The notes beneath the pieces are model-generated. The model was not told the DNA's origin. It made no database searches and worked only from the letters and a program-made list of their open reading frames with translations. Of a stretch of 64,000 bases of DNA, positions 42,468-52,705 are shown piece after piece. The translations under genes and the position numbers were made by a program. The stretch spans positions 1-64,000 of the forward strand of contig MSJI02000643.1 in assembly GCA_001931905.2 (NCBI GenBank), written 5' to 3'. Numbering within the stretch: position 1 is the first letter of the stretch; every line of letters starts with the position of its first letter. The DNA is from Cladosporium sp. IMV 00045. Lineage: Eukaryota; Ascomycota; Dothideomycetes; Cladosporiales; Cladosporiaceae.

Positions 42468-43027
42468 GGTGATGGATATCGTCATGGCTTGGTTGGAGTG
42501 ATTACATGTCAGACGATGGTTGGATGGTCAGACTTCAAGCGCGTTGCCCCATCCTCAACATGGTATCGAGTTCGGGCAGATGGGATGGTGGAACAAATTA
42601 CATGTCGTGGTAAGGCATATTGCTTACAGGTGTATGCGGTAGTGCTTGCAGGCAGCTTCGCGTCAGATCGCCACTGCAGGCGACCGTTGACGAAGCAGAG
42701 AGGTGAAAGTGGGGACTCACGCCCCGCCCCGTCCCGTCTCCCGTCCCTCGGCCTTGGAGCAGCTGCGAAAGTTCTCGCGTAGTCGTCGGCGCTAGAAGGG
42801 CGAGAGAGCTTTTTTCTCTGCAAAGCTCCTCTGTTCAACCACATATTAGGGTTTCCCTGGAGACGCTATCCATCTTTTCTTCTTCCTAACTACTCTTCCT
42901 ACCTCAACTCTTCCTCCTCTCTGCACATCTACAAAGACCCTTCTCCCCGGTCGCATCTACTCAACCTCTTCTCTTCACTTTCCATACATACCTACACTCT
43001 CATACACCGACACTACCCACATTCACA
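42468..43027. promoter_or_regulatory. Divergent promoter of REV1 and the nucleolar FKBP
   Basis: 560 bp between divergent starts. The FKBP side is a long C/T-rich leader (about 42870-43020), common for highly expressed fungal genes. No exon was seen. Confidence 0.45.
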
Positions 43028-44532
43028 ATGCCTCTTCTTCCCATGGCAGTCTACGGCCTCGAGGTCCCCGCCGGCGATGTCCCCATCCCTGCCGTCCCGG
43101 ACTTCCCTGCCTCCTTCCAGATCACCATGGCCGCCATCGACCCCAGCGCCATGCCCGAGGGTGAGCCCAGCGAGACTCCTCGCGCCACTCTCAAGATCCT
43201 GCGCGCCCCCATTGGCGCCGACGATGATGAGGACGAGGACGACTTCGACCCCGACGAGATGGACCGCATTCTTGCTGGCGAGGACAGCGGCGAGGACGAC
43301 TCCGAGGAGGACTCTGAGGATGACGAGGACGCCGCTGGCCCCAGCGACCCCGCCAAGAGCAAGAAGGCTCGCAAGGCCGCCGCCATGGAGGCCATCAAGA
43401 AGCTGCTCGAGCAGGACGAGATGGACGTCGACGAGGCCAAGTCTGGTCTGAACGGCAAGGGCAAGGGCAAGGCTCCCGTCAGCGATGACGATGAAGAGGA
43501 CGACGAGGACGATGATGAGGACGACGACGAGGACGAGGAGATTGAGGAGTTCGTTCTCTGCACTCTCGACCCCAAATCTGTATGTTCAAACCTTTTCACT
43601 CATATCGCAAACAACCAGACTAACAATCTCTGCAGCACTACCAGCAGCCGCTGAACCTCACCATTGGTGAGAACGAGCGTGTCTACTTCCAGGTTTCTGG
43701 CACTCACAGCGTTTTCCTTACCGGTAACTACGTCGAGCCTGACCACACCCACGACGAGGAGGACGATGAGGACGATGACGAGTACGACCTCTCCCCCGAC
43801 GAGGAGGACTACGACGAGGAGTACGACTCCGAGGACGACCTTGACGGCATGGAGGACCCGCGCATCACCGAGATCGAGGATGAGGAGGAGGCCCCCAAGC
43901 TTGTCGAGGCCAAGAAGGGCAAGAACAAGCGCGCTGCCGATGACGAGACTCTCGACACCCTGATTTCCGAGTCCAAGGCCGAGCCCACCGCCAACGGCGA
44001 GAAGCTCAGCAAGAAGCAGCTCAAGAAGATGAAGAAGAACGACGGCACCGCCATTGTCGCCGAGCAGACCGAGGAGGCTCCTTCCTCCACCAAGTCCGAC
44101 AAGAAGGTCCAATTCGCCAAGAACCTCGAGCAGGGCCCTACCCCCACCAAGGCCGCCGCCGCCGAGAAGCCCAAGGCTCCCGCTGGTCCCCGTGTCGTCC
44201 AGGGCGTCACCATCGACGACAAGAAGGCCGGCACCGGTCCCGCTGCCAAGTCCGGCGACCGCGTCGGCATGCGCTACATCGGCAAGCTCCAGAAGAACAA
44301 CAAGGTCTTCGACAGCAACAAGAAGGGCAAGCCTTTCACCTTCAAGCTTGGTAGCGGCGAGGTCATCAAGGGCTGGGACATCGGTGTTGCCGGCATGGCC
44401 GTCGGTGCTGAGCGCAGGATCACCATCCCCGCTCACCACGCCTACGGCAGCCGTGGTGCTCCCCCAGACATCCCCGGTGGCGCCACCCTTGTCTTCGACG
44501 TCAAGGTCGTCGAGATCAACAAGGGCAAATAA
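43028..44532 (+). CDS. FPR4: Nucleolar FKBP-type peptidyl-prolyl isomerase (Fpr3/Fpr4 type)
   Basis: Exons 43028-43579 and 43636-44532 with a 56-nt intron encode 482 residues. The N-terminus ([20 protein letters not shown]) and [20 protein letters not shown] form the nucleoplasmin-like half, interrupted by long Asp/Glu tracts. A Lys-rich middle ([11 protein letters not shown]) suggests nucleolar targeting. The C-terminal FKBP domain (about 370-482) has [23 protein letters not shown] and [20 protein letters not shown], with the active-site aromatic and acidic residues present. Yeast relatives act on histone proline isomerisation and rDNA chromatin. Introns and length match Fpr4-like proteins; Fpr3 and Fpr4 cannot be told apart here. 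Confidence 0.93.
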
Positions 44533-45064
44533 GCGTCTCGCTTAGCTTGTAAGGAGTGCGTTCAGGCAGCATCGTAGCTGCCATGACATTGCTCATCACA
44601 ACATGTATTATGCCTCAACAAGCTCTTGCGGAAGCGATGGCCAGAGAAGCAAAAGTCTACTTTCCACACCCCCCAAGTGCTGGAGGGGAGGACGGCTCTT
44701 GATCTCTGGCAGTCAAACATCGTTATCCGCAAGGCCTGTTGGGTAATCGTTCCGTTTTCGACTCTATTTCCTTTTGTCCCAACAAAATCAGCGTCGACGC
44801 TTGTTTTTTATATTTACCCTTAATGATACCCGACTTGCGACAATTCGGCAGGAATGATGGGTCTCAAGAGAAGAAGAATGGCCGAAAGAAAACACAAAAA
44901 GTTAATCGTTGGAGGATTATTTCTGTACTTTGGTATTTTGATAGCTAGGCTGTATGTCTAAAAAAAAATAACATATCCTGGCACTTCCACGCATCAACAA
45001 CTACCTCGCAAGCCTGTCCTCACCCCAAAACCTAACCCAGACTAACCCAAAACTAACCCTCCCC
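44533..45064. terminator. Convergent 3' flanks, no gene seen
   Basis: Between the FKBP stop and the phosphatase stop. Near 45028-45060 there is an irregular run of ctaaccc-like words; it is too degenerate to call telomeric. Confidence 0.4.
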
Positions 45065-45708
45065 TCACAACTTCCCCCTCCCCCTCCTCTTCTCCCACTC
45101 AACAACCCCACCCCTAAACCTCCCCCCTTCCCACGCCTCATAAACCCTACTCCTCTCTCTCTCCCCCTCAACCCTCAACATCCCCTCCCAAACCCCCAAC
45201 TGCTCCATAAACCCCGCATTGGGCTCACAAACAGGCCTCCCCTCGCAAACCCGCGCCAGAGCACCCTCCACCCCCTCCCCGTACTTCCACATGATGTAAG
45301 CTGCGGCGGCGGTGGCGGAGCGCGATTTGCCCATTGCACAGTGGATGAAGACGCCGCCACGCGGAGGATCAGTTTCGGCGCTGCTGTTTGGCTGCCGCAG
45401 TCCCGAATCGACGAACTCGCAGATCCGCGGGAAGTGCTGGAGTAGGTTTTCGTTCGGATCGTCTTCGAGTGGGATCACGAGGTGGGCTGTGATGTTTTGG
45501 GAGTGCAGGTGGGTTGAAGAGGAGGGGATGGCGTGGAAGTCGTGGTCGATTACGGAGAGGATGTGGGTGATGTTTGCGCGGAGGAGGAGGTCGGTTTGGT
45601 AGAGGGCCGCGAGGCCGCCAATGTAGAGGTTTGGGATTTTGGGGGGATGGGGTTGGTGTTGGTGGAGGAGGGAGGTGTAGGGAGGGGGATGCGGTCGAGC
45701 CAGCCCAT
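45065..45708 (-). CDS. Dual-specificity protein phosphatase; frameshifted near 45640
   Basis: The catalytic loop is GVFIHCAMGKSRSATAAAAY, i.e. HCxxGxxRS, with Cys as nucleophile and Arg for phosphate. The upstream frame gives KIPNLYIGGLAALYQTDLLL and ITHILSVIDHDF, the usual N-terminal half. The probable start, MGWLDRIPLPTPPSSTN at ATG 45708, is in another frame. The frames meet in the run ccccccaaaa (minus strand; plus-strand 45637-45646); one extra base in that run joins them. Total length would be about 215 residues. The C-terminal tail is Arg/Glu/Gly-rich. Small fungal DSPs of this type (Yvh1-like or laforin-free) act on phospho-proteins or RNA-related targets; the subfamily is not resolved. 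Confidence 0.8.
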
Positions 45709-46190
45709 TGGTTTTGTTCTTGTTGGTTTTTAATCTCGAATGTTGAATAGTTGTTGATTTTTTATTAGAGCCTTACTGAAGATGTATCCTTTCCCTCGTT
45801 ATAAGCACAGAGTCTGACAATAGTGAGGTCTTCCGTGTAGAAACGAGTGTAGTAGAACAGATGCTTGGCTCTCTTTGGGGCAGACACTGGAAGAGATGCA
45901 GTTGGTTTCGAATAATGAACGATCCAGTCTGGACTGTGAAACAACATTCAAGGAAAATCACTTTGATCGAATGTGATATTTTCAGGACGGCGAATTTGAG
46001 TCGAAGTCATCAGAGCAACTGTCTGTGCCGAGGCAATTGTCAGTTTTGACGATCACGAAGGGTGAGAGATGTCGGCTGTAGGTCGCTTCTAAGGTAGTCT
46101 TTTGCATGATGATCGAGATTACATTATAATTATTTTCCCTCAAAAGTGAGATAACGAATACCTGCATACACTCAACGCGCATCTATCCAT
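45709..46190. other. Intergenic, no gene seen
   Basis: Upstream of the phosphatase and downstream of the transporter. AT-rich; short frames lack motifs. Confidence 0.4.
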
Positions 46191-48167
46191 CTAAAACAAA
46201 CATCCCTTCATCTGCCTTCCCTTCTCCTCCTCAAGCCTCTTGACGTTGATATTCCTCCACAGCAAAATACTCGCGATACACAGAGGGATGAAGCAAACGC
46301 CACAAATGACCATCAACCTCATCACATAGCCATACGCAAGATTAATAGCCTCGCCCTCCGGCGTGCCGGCATACAGCAGCTGCGTCTCGAGCTTGGCGTA
46401 AATGTCCGTCGCCAAACCCTTCGAAGCCTCAGGGAGGTTCTCGACGAGGCGGTCGTAGAAGAGGTTAGTCCACATGGCGCCCGCGATGGCTTCGCCGATG
46501 GAAGCGCCGATGGAGCCGAACAGACCGTAGAGGGCGAGCGCGACGGCGACTTCTTGGTGGTTGACGCTGGCGGTGATGGCGAGCTGGCCTGTGAGAGCCC
46601 ACACGCCGCTATAGATTCCCTGGAAGAGCTGGCACATGACCAGCCAGCCGACGTAGGTTCCTGGGTGGCGGAAGTGGATGAGCAGCGCGGTGCCGAGGAC
46701 GGCGAAGGGGGTCATGGCTAGGGAGAGAAGTTTGGGATAGCCCCAGTAGCGGAGGGTTCTGGGGATGGAGTTAGTGCTTGTTTCGATGACGATCAAATTT
46801 GTGCTAAGGTGATCACTTACAAGCCGGTGAAAGGCGCAATGAATGCGGACATGAGCGAGAATGAATTCAGGATGTATCCGGCGTTCGTCACGCTCTGCTC
46901 GTTGACCACTTGAAGGTACGAGTAGTAGTACGTGTCCCAGCAGCTATGTCGCAAAGCAGTCAGTACGAGCAATACGATCCAGAGTTGTCGTGATATACTT
47001 ACTAGATGGACAAAAACATGAAGCCATACATGGCAGCAGATCCAAGAATCGTTCTGTCCTTGAGGAACTTCCAGGGAATATACGGAACCGGAGCGAGGAA
47101 CTTCTCCCACAACACGAATGAGATCAGCAGGACCACTCCGAGGACTATCATCAAAATAATGTAGTACGACGACCAGCCCTTGGGAGCATAGGTCGCCAAG
47201 CTGAACGGCAGCAAGAGCAAAGACCATCCAGAAATGGTCAAGATCATTCCGACGACGTCGAACTGGATGAAGTAGAACTTCAACGTCTCAAAGGTCGATC
47301 TAGTGTGCGTTCTCTCTGGGTAAATGCCCCTTCTCTTGCACTCTTTGATACTCCAAATGAAGATCAGTCCAGGAGGGATGCAGAAGACGACGAGGATGAT
47401 GATGAAAGCACCGAAAGCCCACCTCCAGGTGGAGTGAGTAAGGAAGTCCTCGGCGATCTTTGGCCCGGCGAACACCGTTGCGATAGTAGGTGTGTTGAAG
47501 ATGCCATACAACAGCAGGCGGTTGCGGAGAGTTGTTGAGTCCGTCAAGATGATGGTAATGACGTAGAGGAAACCGATATGTCCAACCCAGTAGATGGTGT
47601 TGGCGGCAGCGTACGTCTCGATGTTCTGGCAGGCCGCTTTCATTATGGCGCCGATGACAATCAGACCCAGCATGCAGAAGAAGCCCTCGACACGACCCCA
47701 GATGTCGAGAACCTTGGCGATGAAGAGGTTGCATACACCGCCTGTGATCGTAGCGATAATGCTGACTACGGCGGTCAAGCCGTGCTTGTCAAAGTCGGAC
47801 GTGACGTATGGGTTCAAGTTGCTCTGGACGGATGAGAGGAGGGTTTCGACGAATTGCGCAAGGTAGAGGCTGGAGGCAGGATTGTGTTAGCACATACTGA
47901 AAGAGGTTACTATGTAATGATGAGCCAGACTCACGTTACAAAGACAAGAACAAGCGTCTTCTTATCCCATACTGATGTGATAGCCTCTGTGCGGCGGACA
48001 CCATCTTGCTTGATTTCGCCGTCAGCATCGCGCTCAGATGGCACGGTCAGTTCGGTAGGCTGTGCCGTTGCGCCCTTTTGGTTATCGTGAGATGCGGCAT
48101 CTGACAACGACGTGACAGTAGCATGATCGTTAGCAGTGTGACCGCCTGTTATGTGTGTGCTAGTCAT
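46191..48167 (-). CDS. MFS siderophore-iron transporter (Sit1/Arn/Mir type)
   Basis: Four exons: 47935-48167, 47003-47869, 46821-46943 and 46191-46758, with introns of 59-65 nt; 596 residues. A hydrophilic N-terminus of about 70 residues precedes LYLAQFVETLLSSVQSNLNP and roughly 14 membrane spans. Motifs usual for siderophore transporters include GVCNLFIAKVLDIWGRVEGF, TWRWAFGAF, and YCWDTYYYSYLQVVNEQSV in exon 3, with NHQEVAVALALYGLFGSIGA near the end. It would import Fe-loaded hydroxamate siderophores at the plasma membrane or vesicles; the exact siderophore is not predictable. A perfect ATCAGATAA lies about 545 bp upstream (48711-48719), suggesting repression by an SreA-type GATA factor under iron sufficiency. 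Confidence 0.93.
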
Positions 48168-48710
48168 GTTTGGCTTCGCGATAGAAGGGAGACTGGTCGC
48201 TCCTCAGTGCAAGGAAGAAGAAAACTCGATCGAAACAACGTATGGAGAAGAACAACGAGATGAGACTTAACGATCAGAATAGGATACTCACGCCTTATAA
48301 GGCGGCTGTAAGCGAGAAGAATGCTGAATCGCCTAATGAAAAACAGTACCCAGAGAGTGCGACTTCAGCAGAGAAGGTTTTCCTATTCTCGCCTTTCTTG
48401 ACCCAATGAACGATGGAATATGCCGCTATGCAAATGCCCTAACGAGCGATCTTTGCTGGATAGGTGGTGCTCAGCGACAAACCACATGGCACACAACTCT
48501 GGAACGGCCATTGTGATCAGGGCAGACCGTTTGGTGGTAAGGGCCAACGGTGGAGAACGTCGCTCAGAACCAATGCTCTTGCGTACCTGATGACCGCCCT
48601 GCAGAACTAATGATTCGATAGACAGATACGAGAAGTCGAGATGCCCATCGATTGAGTGGTGAAAGGGAAGACGTGGGCAAATAGATTGATGCTCAGCTCA
48701 ACGGGCGAAA

Positions 48711-48719
48711 TTATCTGAT
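48711..48719 (-). promoter_or_regulatory. Iron-type GATA site ATCAGATAA
   Basis: The minus strand reads ATCAGATAA, a perfect match to the ATCWGATAA core bound by SreA/Sre/Fep1 iron repressors, in the same orientation as the transporter and about 545 bp before its start. Confidence 0.6.
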
Positions 48720-48893
48720 CCTAAGATCCGAGCACGGATACCCAATGGACACGTTCGCAGATCACAAGCCCTCAATTCTCGCTTCCTTTGACCAGCTCCA
48801 ACCTGTGCACATGTGAAAACCTTGCGGCTCTATACCCTACCAAGCTAAAGCAAGCATTGAGGTGGTGGCGCTAGGCAATGTGCTTGTCTGATC

Positions 48894-48902
48894 ATCGGAT
48901 AA
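48894..48902 (+). promoter_or_regulatory. Near-match GATA site ATCGGATAA
   Basis: Differs from ATCWGATAA at one position. It lies 183 bp from the perfect site, on the other strand. Support depends on the first site. Confidence 0.35.
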
Positions 48903-49149
48903 AGCTCTGGTTCTGGGTTTATGGCTCGCGTAATGTTCCATTCTGTCCGTGCGAGGGTAATTGTGCGTACTTCTTAAGGAATTGCTGAAATGAGCGTTAC
49001 GAACGATGGCTCGCAGAGTTGCTCTGCCGGAGCTGTAACGAAGGTTCATCTTCTTTGTGGGAGTACCTGGAACGAACAACGACTTTACATCCACCTCTCA
49101 AGCCTTGTGAATGCGACAGCGATGTGACAGATCGACCTGCCAAAATTCC

Positions 49150-50222
49150 CTACATCGGTTTCTGCCCAACAACAACCATATGATCACCAGCCCACGCAAT
49201 CCCCTTCTTCGCATCCTCACTCGCCTCTTCAGTAAACCTCGCGAACTTATCCCTCACTTCTCCTTCCAGCATCTTCGCCGTCCCGTCAATCGAAGCGGCA
49301 ACAACGCCCTCCGTCCAAAACCTCAAGTACTGCCGAGGGAGATTCTCTCGAGTCCTGCGCTCGAAAACAATGTTCTCCAGACCCTGCGCCTTGACTAGCT
49401 CCGCCATCTGAGTGGGCCAAGTCATCCGGCCGAGAAAAGACAGGCCGAGAGCGCGCATCTTGTGTACGCCGCTGTCTTCTTGCGTGATGCCATTTTCCTC
49501 CAGGCCGATGTAGACGTCGTTGCCCCAGTCGACTTCGTTCCATTGTAGGTATCCTCCGGGCTCTGGTGCGCGTTTGTCAGATGTCGTACTTCTTGCGTTA
49601 ATTTTGTTACTCACTGAGCATCTTCAACAGCTTCTCAAGGAGAGGGACGGGATCATTGTTCTTGACCAGGCCGAGCAGGAAGCGTGCGTGAACAAGATCA
49701 TACTGTCCCACGAACTCTGGCGGCACGTCTTCGTGCAAGTCCAGGTACTTGAAGTTGACATTGTCGGGCAGCAGATGTTTGGGCGGTGCTTGGTGAAGAG
49801 CAATGTCGAGACCGTCCAAGCGCTCGGCTTCTGGGTAGTCGTCGGCCGCATCAAGTAGCCAGATTCTATTGTCCAGATATGAGCTATGTTCAATACAGTG
49901 TTAGCTGATGACTTACCCCGTGCCGCATCCTACATCGGCAATGCGCAAGTTTGGTCGCTCCTTAAGTTTGACGGATGGATGGACTACCCATGGGAAGTAC
50001 TTCTTCCAGATCTGCAAGGTTTACTTTCGTCAGCGGTCTACGCAAACAGCAGAAGGCCAATGATTTCTAAGAGTTATAAAGCTCACTTCGACTCAGTCAG
50101 CAAACATGTCATCTTTCATCTCTAAATCATGGGTCCTCACCAAAATGACAGAGATTTAGACGGACGGAATCGATCACTCCGCGAGCAAGAGGGTAGGTAT
50201 CGAGTTTGCCGGGCAACGACAT
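49150..50222 (-). CDS. SAM-dependent methyltransferase (UMTA/LaeA-like fold)
   Basis: Exons 50141-50222, 49917-50011, 49615-49865 and 49150-49562. The start MSLPGKLDTYPLARGVIDSV and RLNLCH are typical of this family. The SAM loop is LRIADVGCGTG, continued by IWLLDAADDYPEAERLDGLD across a 51-nt intron (49866-49916, acceptor caatag). LKPGGYLQW is completed across the next intron (52 nt). The last exon ends MVVVGQKPM. Exon 1 and exon 2 do not join in frame with the consensus sites: exon 1 has one base too many (CHF-g | IWKKYF). A 5-nt microexon (tcgaa) could also bridge them. About 280 residues. The methyl acceptor is unknown; relatives often act in secondary metabolism. Confidence 0.8.
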
Positions 50223-50664
50223 CGTGTGAAACAATCAGATCAATGTTCGTTTGGTTGGAAACTTGCTTTTCGAGAGATTGTTTGGCTCAAGAAATAATGT
50301 GAGTTGGGTGAAGTGAGATATATGTAATGAAAGCTCCAATGCCGGTGTCTCGATTGAGTATGCAGGTGATCCAACGGCAAGCGCGGCCCACATGAGATTC
50401 AGCCCTCGCATTCACGGCGACGAAGAAAGTATCGTGGTTAGCTGAATGATTTGGAAAAGCGTCAATACAATATTCTTCGAGATCGACAGACTTCATCTGT
50501 ATGATTTCACATCGGTGACAGCAAAGGAAGACGCCTGCGCCGTGATGTTCGGTTTGGGTGGCGGCATGGAAGGGTTAGGGTTGGGGTACCGCTCCAATGT
50601 GTTGGAAGCGATGCAAACATGAAGTGATATAATCAGCACAGAAGCAGCAGATCTCATCAATCCA
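50223..50664. other. Intergenic, no gene seen
   Basis: Upstream of the methyltransferase and of the tRNA gene. No exon was supported. Confidence 0.4.
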
Positions 50665-50764
50665 GGGGATATGGTCTAGCGGTATGACATCTTCTTAGCA
50701 CTGTACAATCACCCCGTACTTAGCTGAGTGGAGAAGGTTCCCGGTTCGACTCCGGGTTTCTCCA
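50665..50764 (+). tRNA. tRNA-Ala (anticodon AGC) with a 28-nt intron
   Basis: The acceptor stem GGGGATA pairs with TTTCTCC, with discriminator A at 50764. It contains the G3:U70 wobble that specifies alanine. D-arm TGGTCTAGCGGTATGACA (A box) and T-arm CCCGG-TTCGACT-CCGGG (B box) are standard. The anticodon stem TCTTC/GGAGA encloses loop TT-AGC-A, and the intron (50701-50728) begins after position 37. Position 6:67 is a T:T mismatch. The mature tRNA would be 72 nt before CCA addition. Confidence 0.88.
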
Positions 50765-51259
50765 TGAGTGCTCATCTTCGGATGAGGTTCATCTTTTGCT
50801 CTTTTGCTGTGTTGCCAGATTCAGCTGACCTTGGTGCAAGGCCGACAGCAACGGGAGGTGATGTTTTTGTCTTGTCGAGTTGGCAAATACTTGTCCTCTA
50901 CACTACAAGGCTACTGAGTGTTCTCAGCATTCTCGAAACACGCGGTTGATTGATCTCACAGCTGGGTCCCTGCGATGGTCATTCGATACAGGTTACAATA
51001 CGAGCATGTAGCGCATGGAGCGCCGGGCCAGGCAGAAGGAGGTACAAGTACGGAGAGCCTCAAGCAGGAACGATGGCAAACAGGGTCTCACGCTATTGAA
51101 TGAACGGGATAATGAAAAGGTCGAGAGAGTCAATCCTGTTAGATATCTCGAATCTACATAAGCCCCTTACGAGCCGAATCGCAATCGCAGCCATTTCGGG
51201 GGTATAGTACAACTACTTTTGGGTCTGGAATCTTATCTAGTCCAAGTAAATGGCTAGTT
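50765..51259. other. Intergenic, no gene seen
   Basis: Region between the tRNA gene and the OST3 stop. No exon was supported; an RNA polymerase III T-run terminator was not obvious directly after the tRNA. Confidence 0.35.
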
Positions 51260-52419
51260 CTAGAAAGGCGGCAGCCAGAATGGGTAGCCGCCGTTCTTGA
51301 TTCTGAACACGCTCAGAAGGAAAGAGTACATTCCCAGGAGAACAGCGCCCCAGAGAAAGACTGCGAGCTGCTGCCTACGCGAGTCTGCGATGCGTGGGAC
51401 CTTGAGGGCAAGGCTGATGGTCGCGAAGGAGAGGATACCGTCTAGGGGGCAGAGTTAGCAATATTTCATGGAGTGCTCAATCGCATTCGTTGACTTACAC
51501 ATCGCTGCAACGATTTGAGTCTCAAGACCGAACTGGTTCTGGAAGCCACCGGCAAAGTAGCTAACGCCGCCCTTGCCATTGGCCGCGACGTAGGGCACCT
51601 TGCGAATGTGGTTGAACATGTGGCCGCTGGTGAAGAGAAGGACGGCGATTAAGCTGACGGCAGCCCACAGGTTGCGGTTCTGGACAATCGGGAGGAGGTA
51701 AGGCGAAGCGACGAAAAGGAAGGTCAGAGCTCCGACGATAGCGGTCGTGACAGTGACAATCTTAACATAGTTGATCGGGCGGACGATCGGTGGGTGAGGT
51801 GCATCGGGGAGATGGCGGCTGAGCCACGCGTGGATGGGCTCGGCCTTGTCGGAGCTAATACAGTCAGGATGTCAGTACAAGGTATTCATTGACTGTATAG
51901 ACTTTGAGACTCACCCAGAAAGGAAATCGAAGCGAATGGGAGAAGGATCGGTGCTGGCGTTGGGTCCAGTGGTTGGGCGGAAGAGAAGCAAGACAGGCGC
52001 GGTTTGCAGCATCAGCTGTTCCTGGTTAGTCTCCATAGCAAATACTCTACAGCATTTTATTGACATACCGACTGAAATGTCGCCTTGCCGTCAAGGAAGT
52101 CCAATGTTCCAAACAACAGCTTTCCTTCTCCTGCCTTGTCGCCCTTGGACCAGCTGCGAGCCAGAAGATCATACTCCGGTTGGAAATCGTTACAGAGGCC
52201 GCAGCCGAATCTTGCCTCGAGCGCAGTGAGGAGGACGGCGACAGAGTAGTCGCGAGGTGTCTTGGTGAGCTCCGCGTAGGACTTGTCGTCGAGTTTCACT
52301 GAGCCAGATGCCGACAGCTGTTTGGAGTTGTAGGTTTGGAAGCGATCGCCAGAGGATTTCTTCGCAGCCAATGCGGTGAAGGGCAGCAGTGCCGCCGTCA
52401 GGGCGGAGAAGAACTTCAT
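51260..52419 (-). CDS. OST3: Oligosaccharyltransferase subunit Ost3/Ost6
   Basis: Exons 52069-52419, 51915-52021, 51499-51854 and 51260-51441 encode 331 residues. A signal peptide (MKFFSALTAALLPFTALAA) leads to a lumenal thioredoxin-like domain with active-site CGLC at residues 73-76 (in FGCGLCNDFQ). After the domain (LMLQTAPVLLLFRPT) four membrane helices follow, including VTVTTAIVGALTFLFVASPY, LWAAVSLIAVLLFTSGHMFN and QLAVFLWGAVLLGMYSFLLS. The protein sits in the ER and forms transient disulphides with substrates so that the N-glycosylation complex can reach more sites. Introns are 47-60 nt. It shares a 286-bp divergent promoter with the next gene. Ost3 and Ost6 cannot be separated by eye. 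Confidence 0.93.
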
Positions 52420-52705
52420 CGTGAAGAGTGGTGGTGTTGGTGAGGAACAATGGCTGTCACGAACAATCGACAACGACGACGTCAAGTCGCTCTCTCTCCC
52501 TCCAGCTGTTGCACACGCTTGGAGCTTCCAGCTGTCGAGATGATGCGGCTCAGCGCTAGCCGCGGGGACAGCCGAAGTGCCGACGCCCGATTGTTTACAT
52601 CCAGCCAAACAACACAAGACCCGCCCAAGGCACACCCTCTCTACGCAAACGACTGATCAATGCGCCTCACTACCTAACAGCACAGCATACACATACTAGT
52701 AGCGC
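52420..52705. promoter_or_regulatory. Short divergent promoter of OST3 and the coiled-coil gene
   Basis: 286 bp separate the two start codons, so core promoters must be close or shared. No TATA box was evident. Confidence 0.4.

Larger units (their letters stand above)
48168..49149. promoter_or_regulatory. Upstream region of the siderophore transporter
   Basis: About 980 bp up to the stop of the methyltransferase gene. It contains two GATA-type sites, listed separately. No exon was supported. Confidence 0.5.

Noticed and set aside
45028..45060. Telomere-like ctaaccc words
   Set aside because: Irregular, short and internal; not a tandem CCCTAA array.
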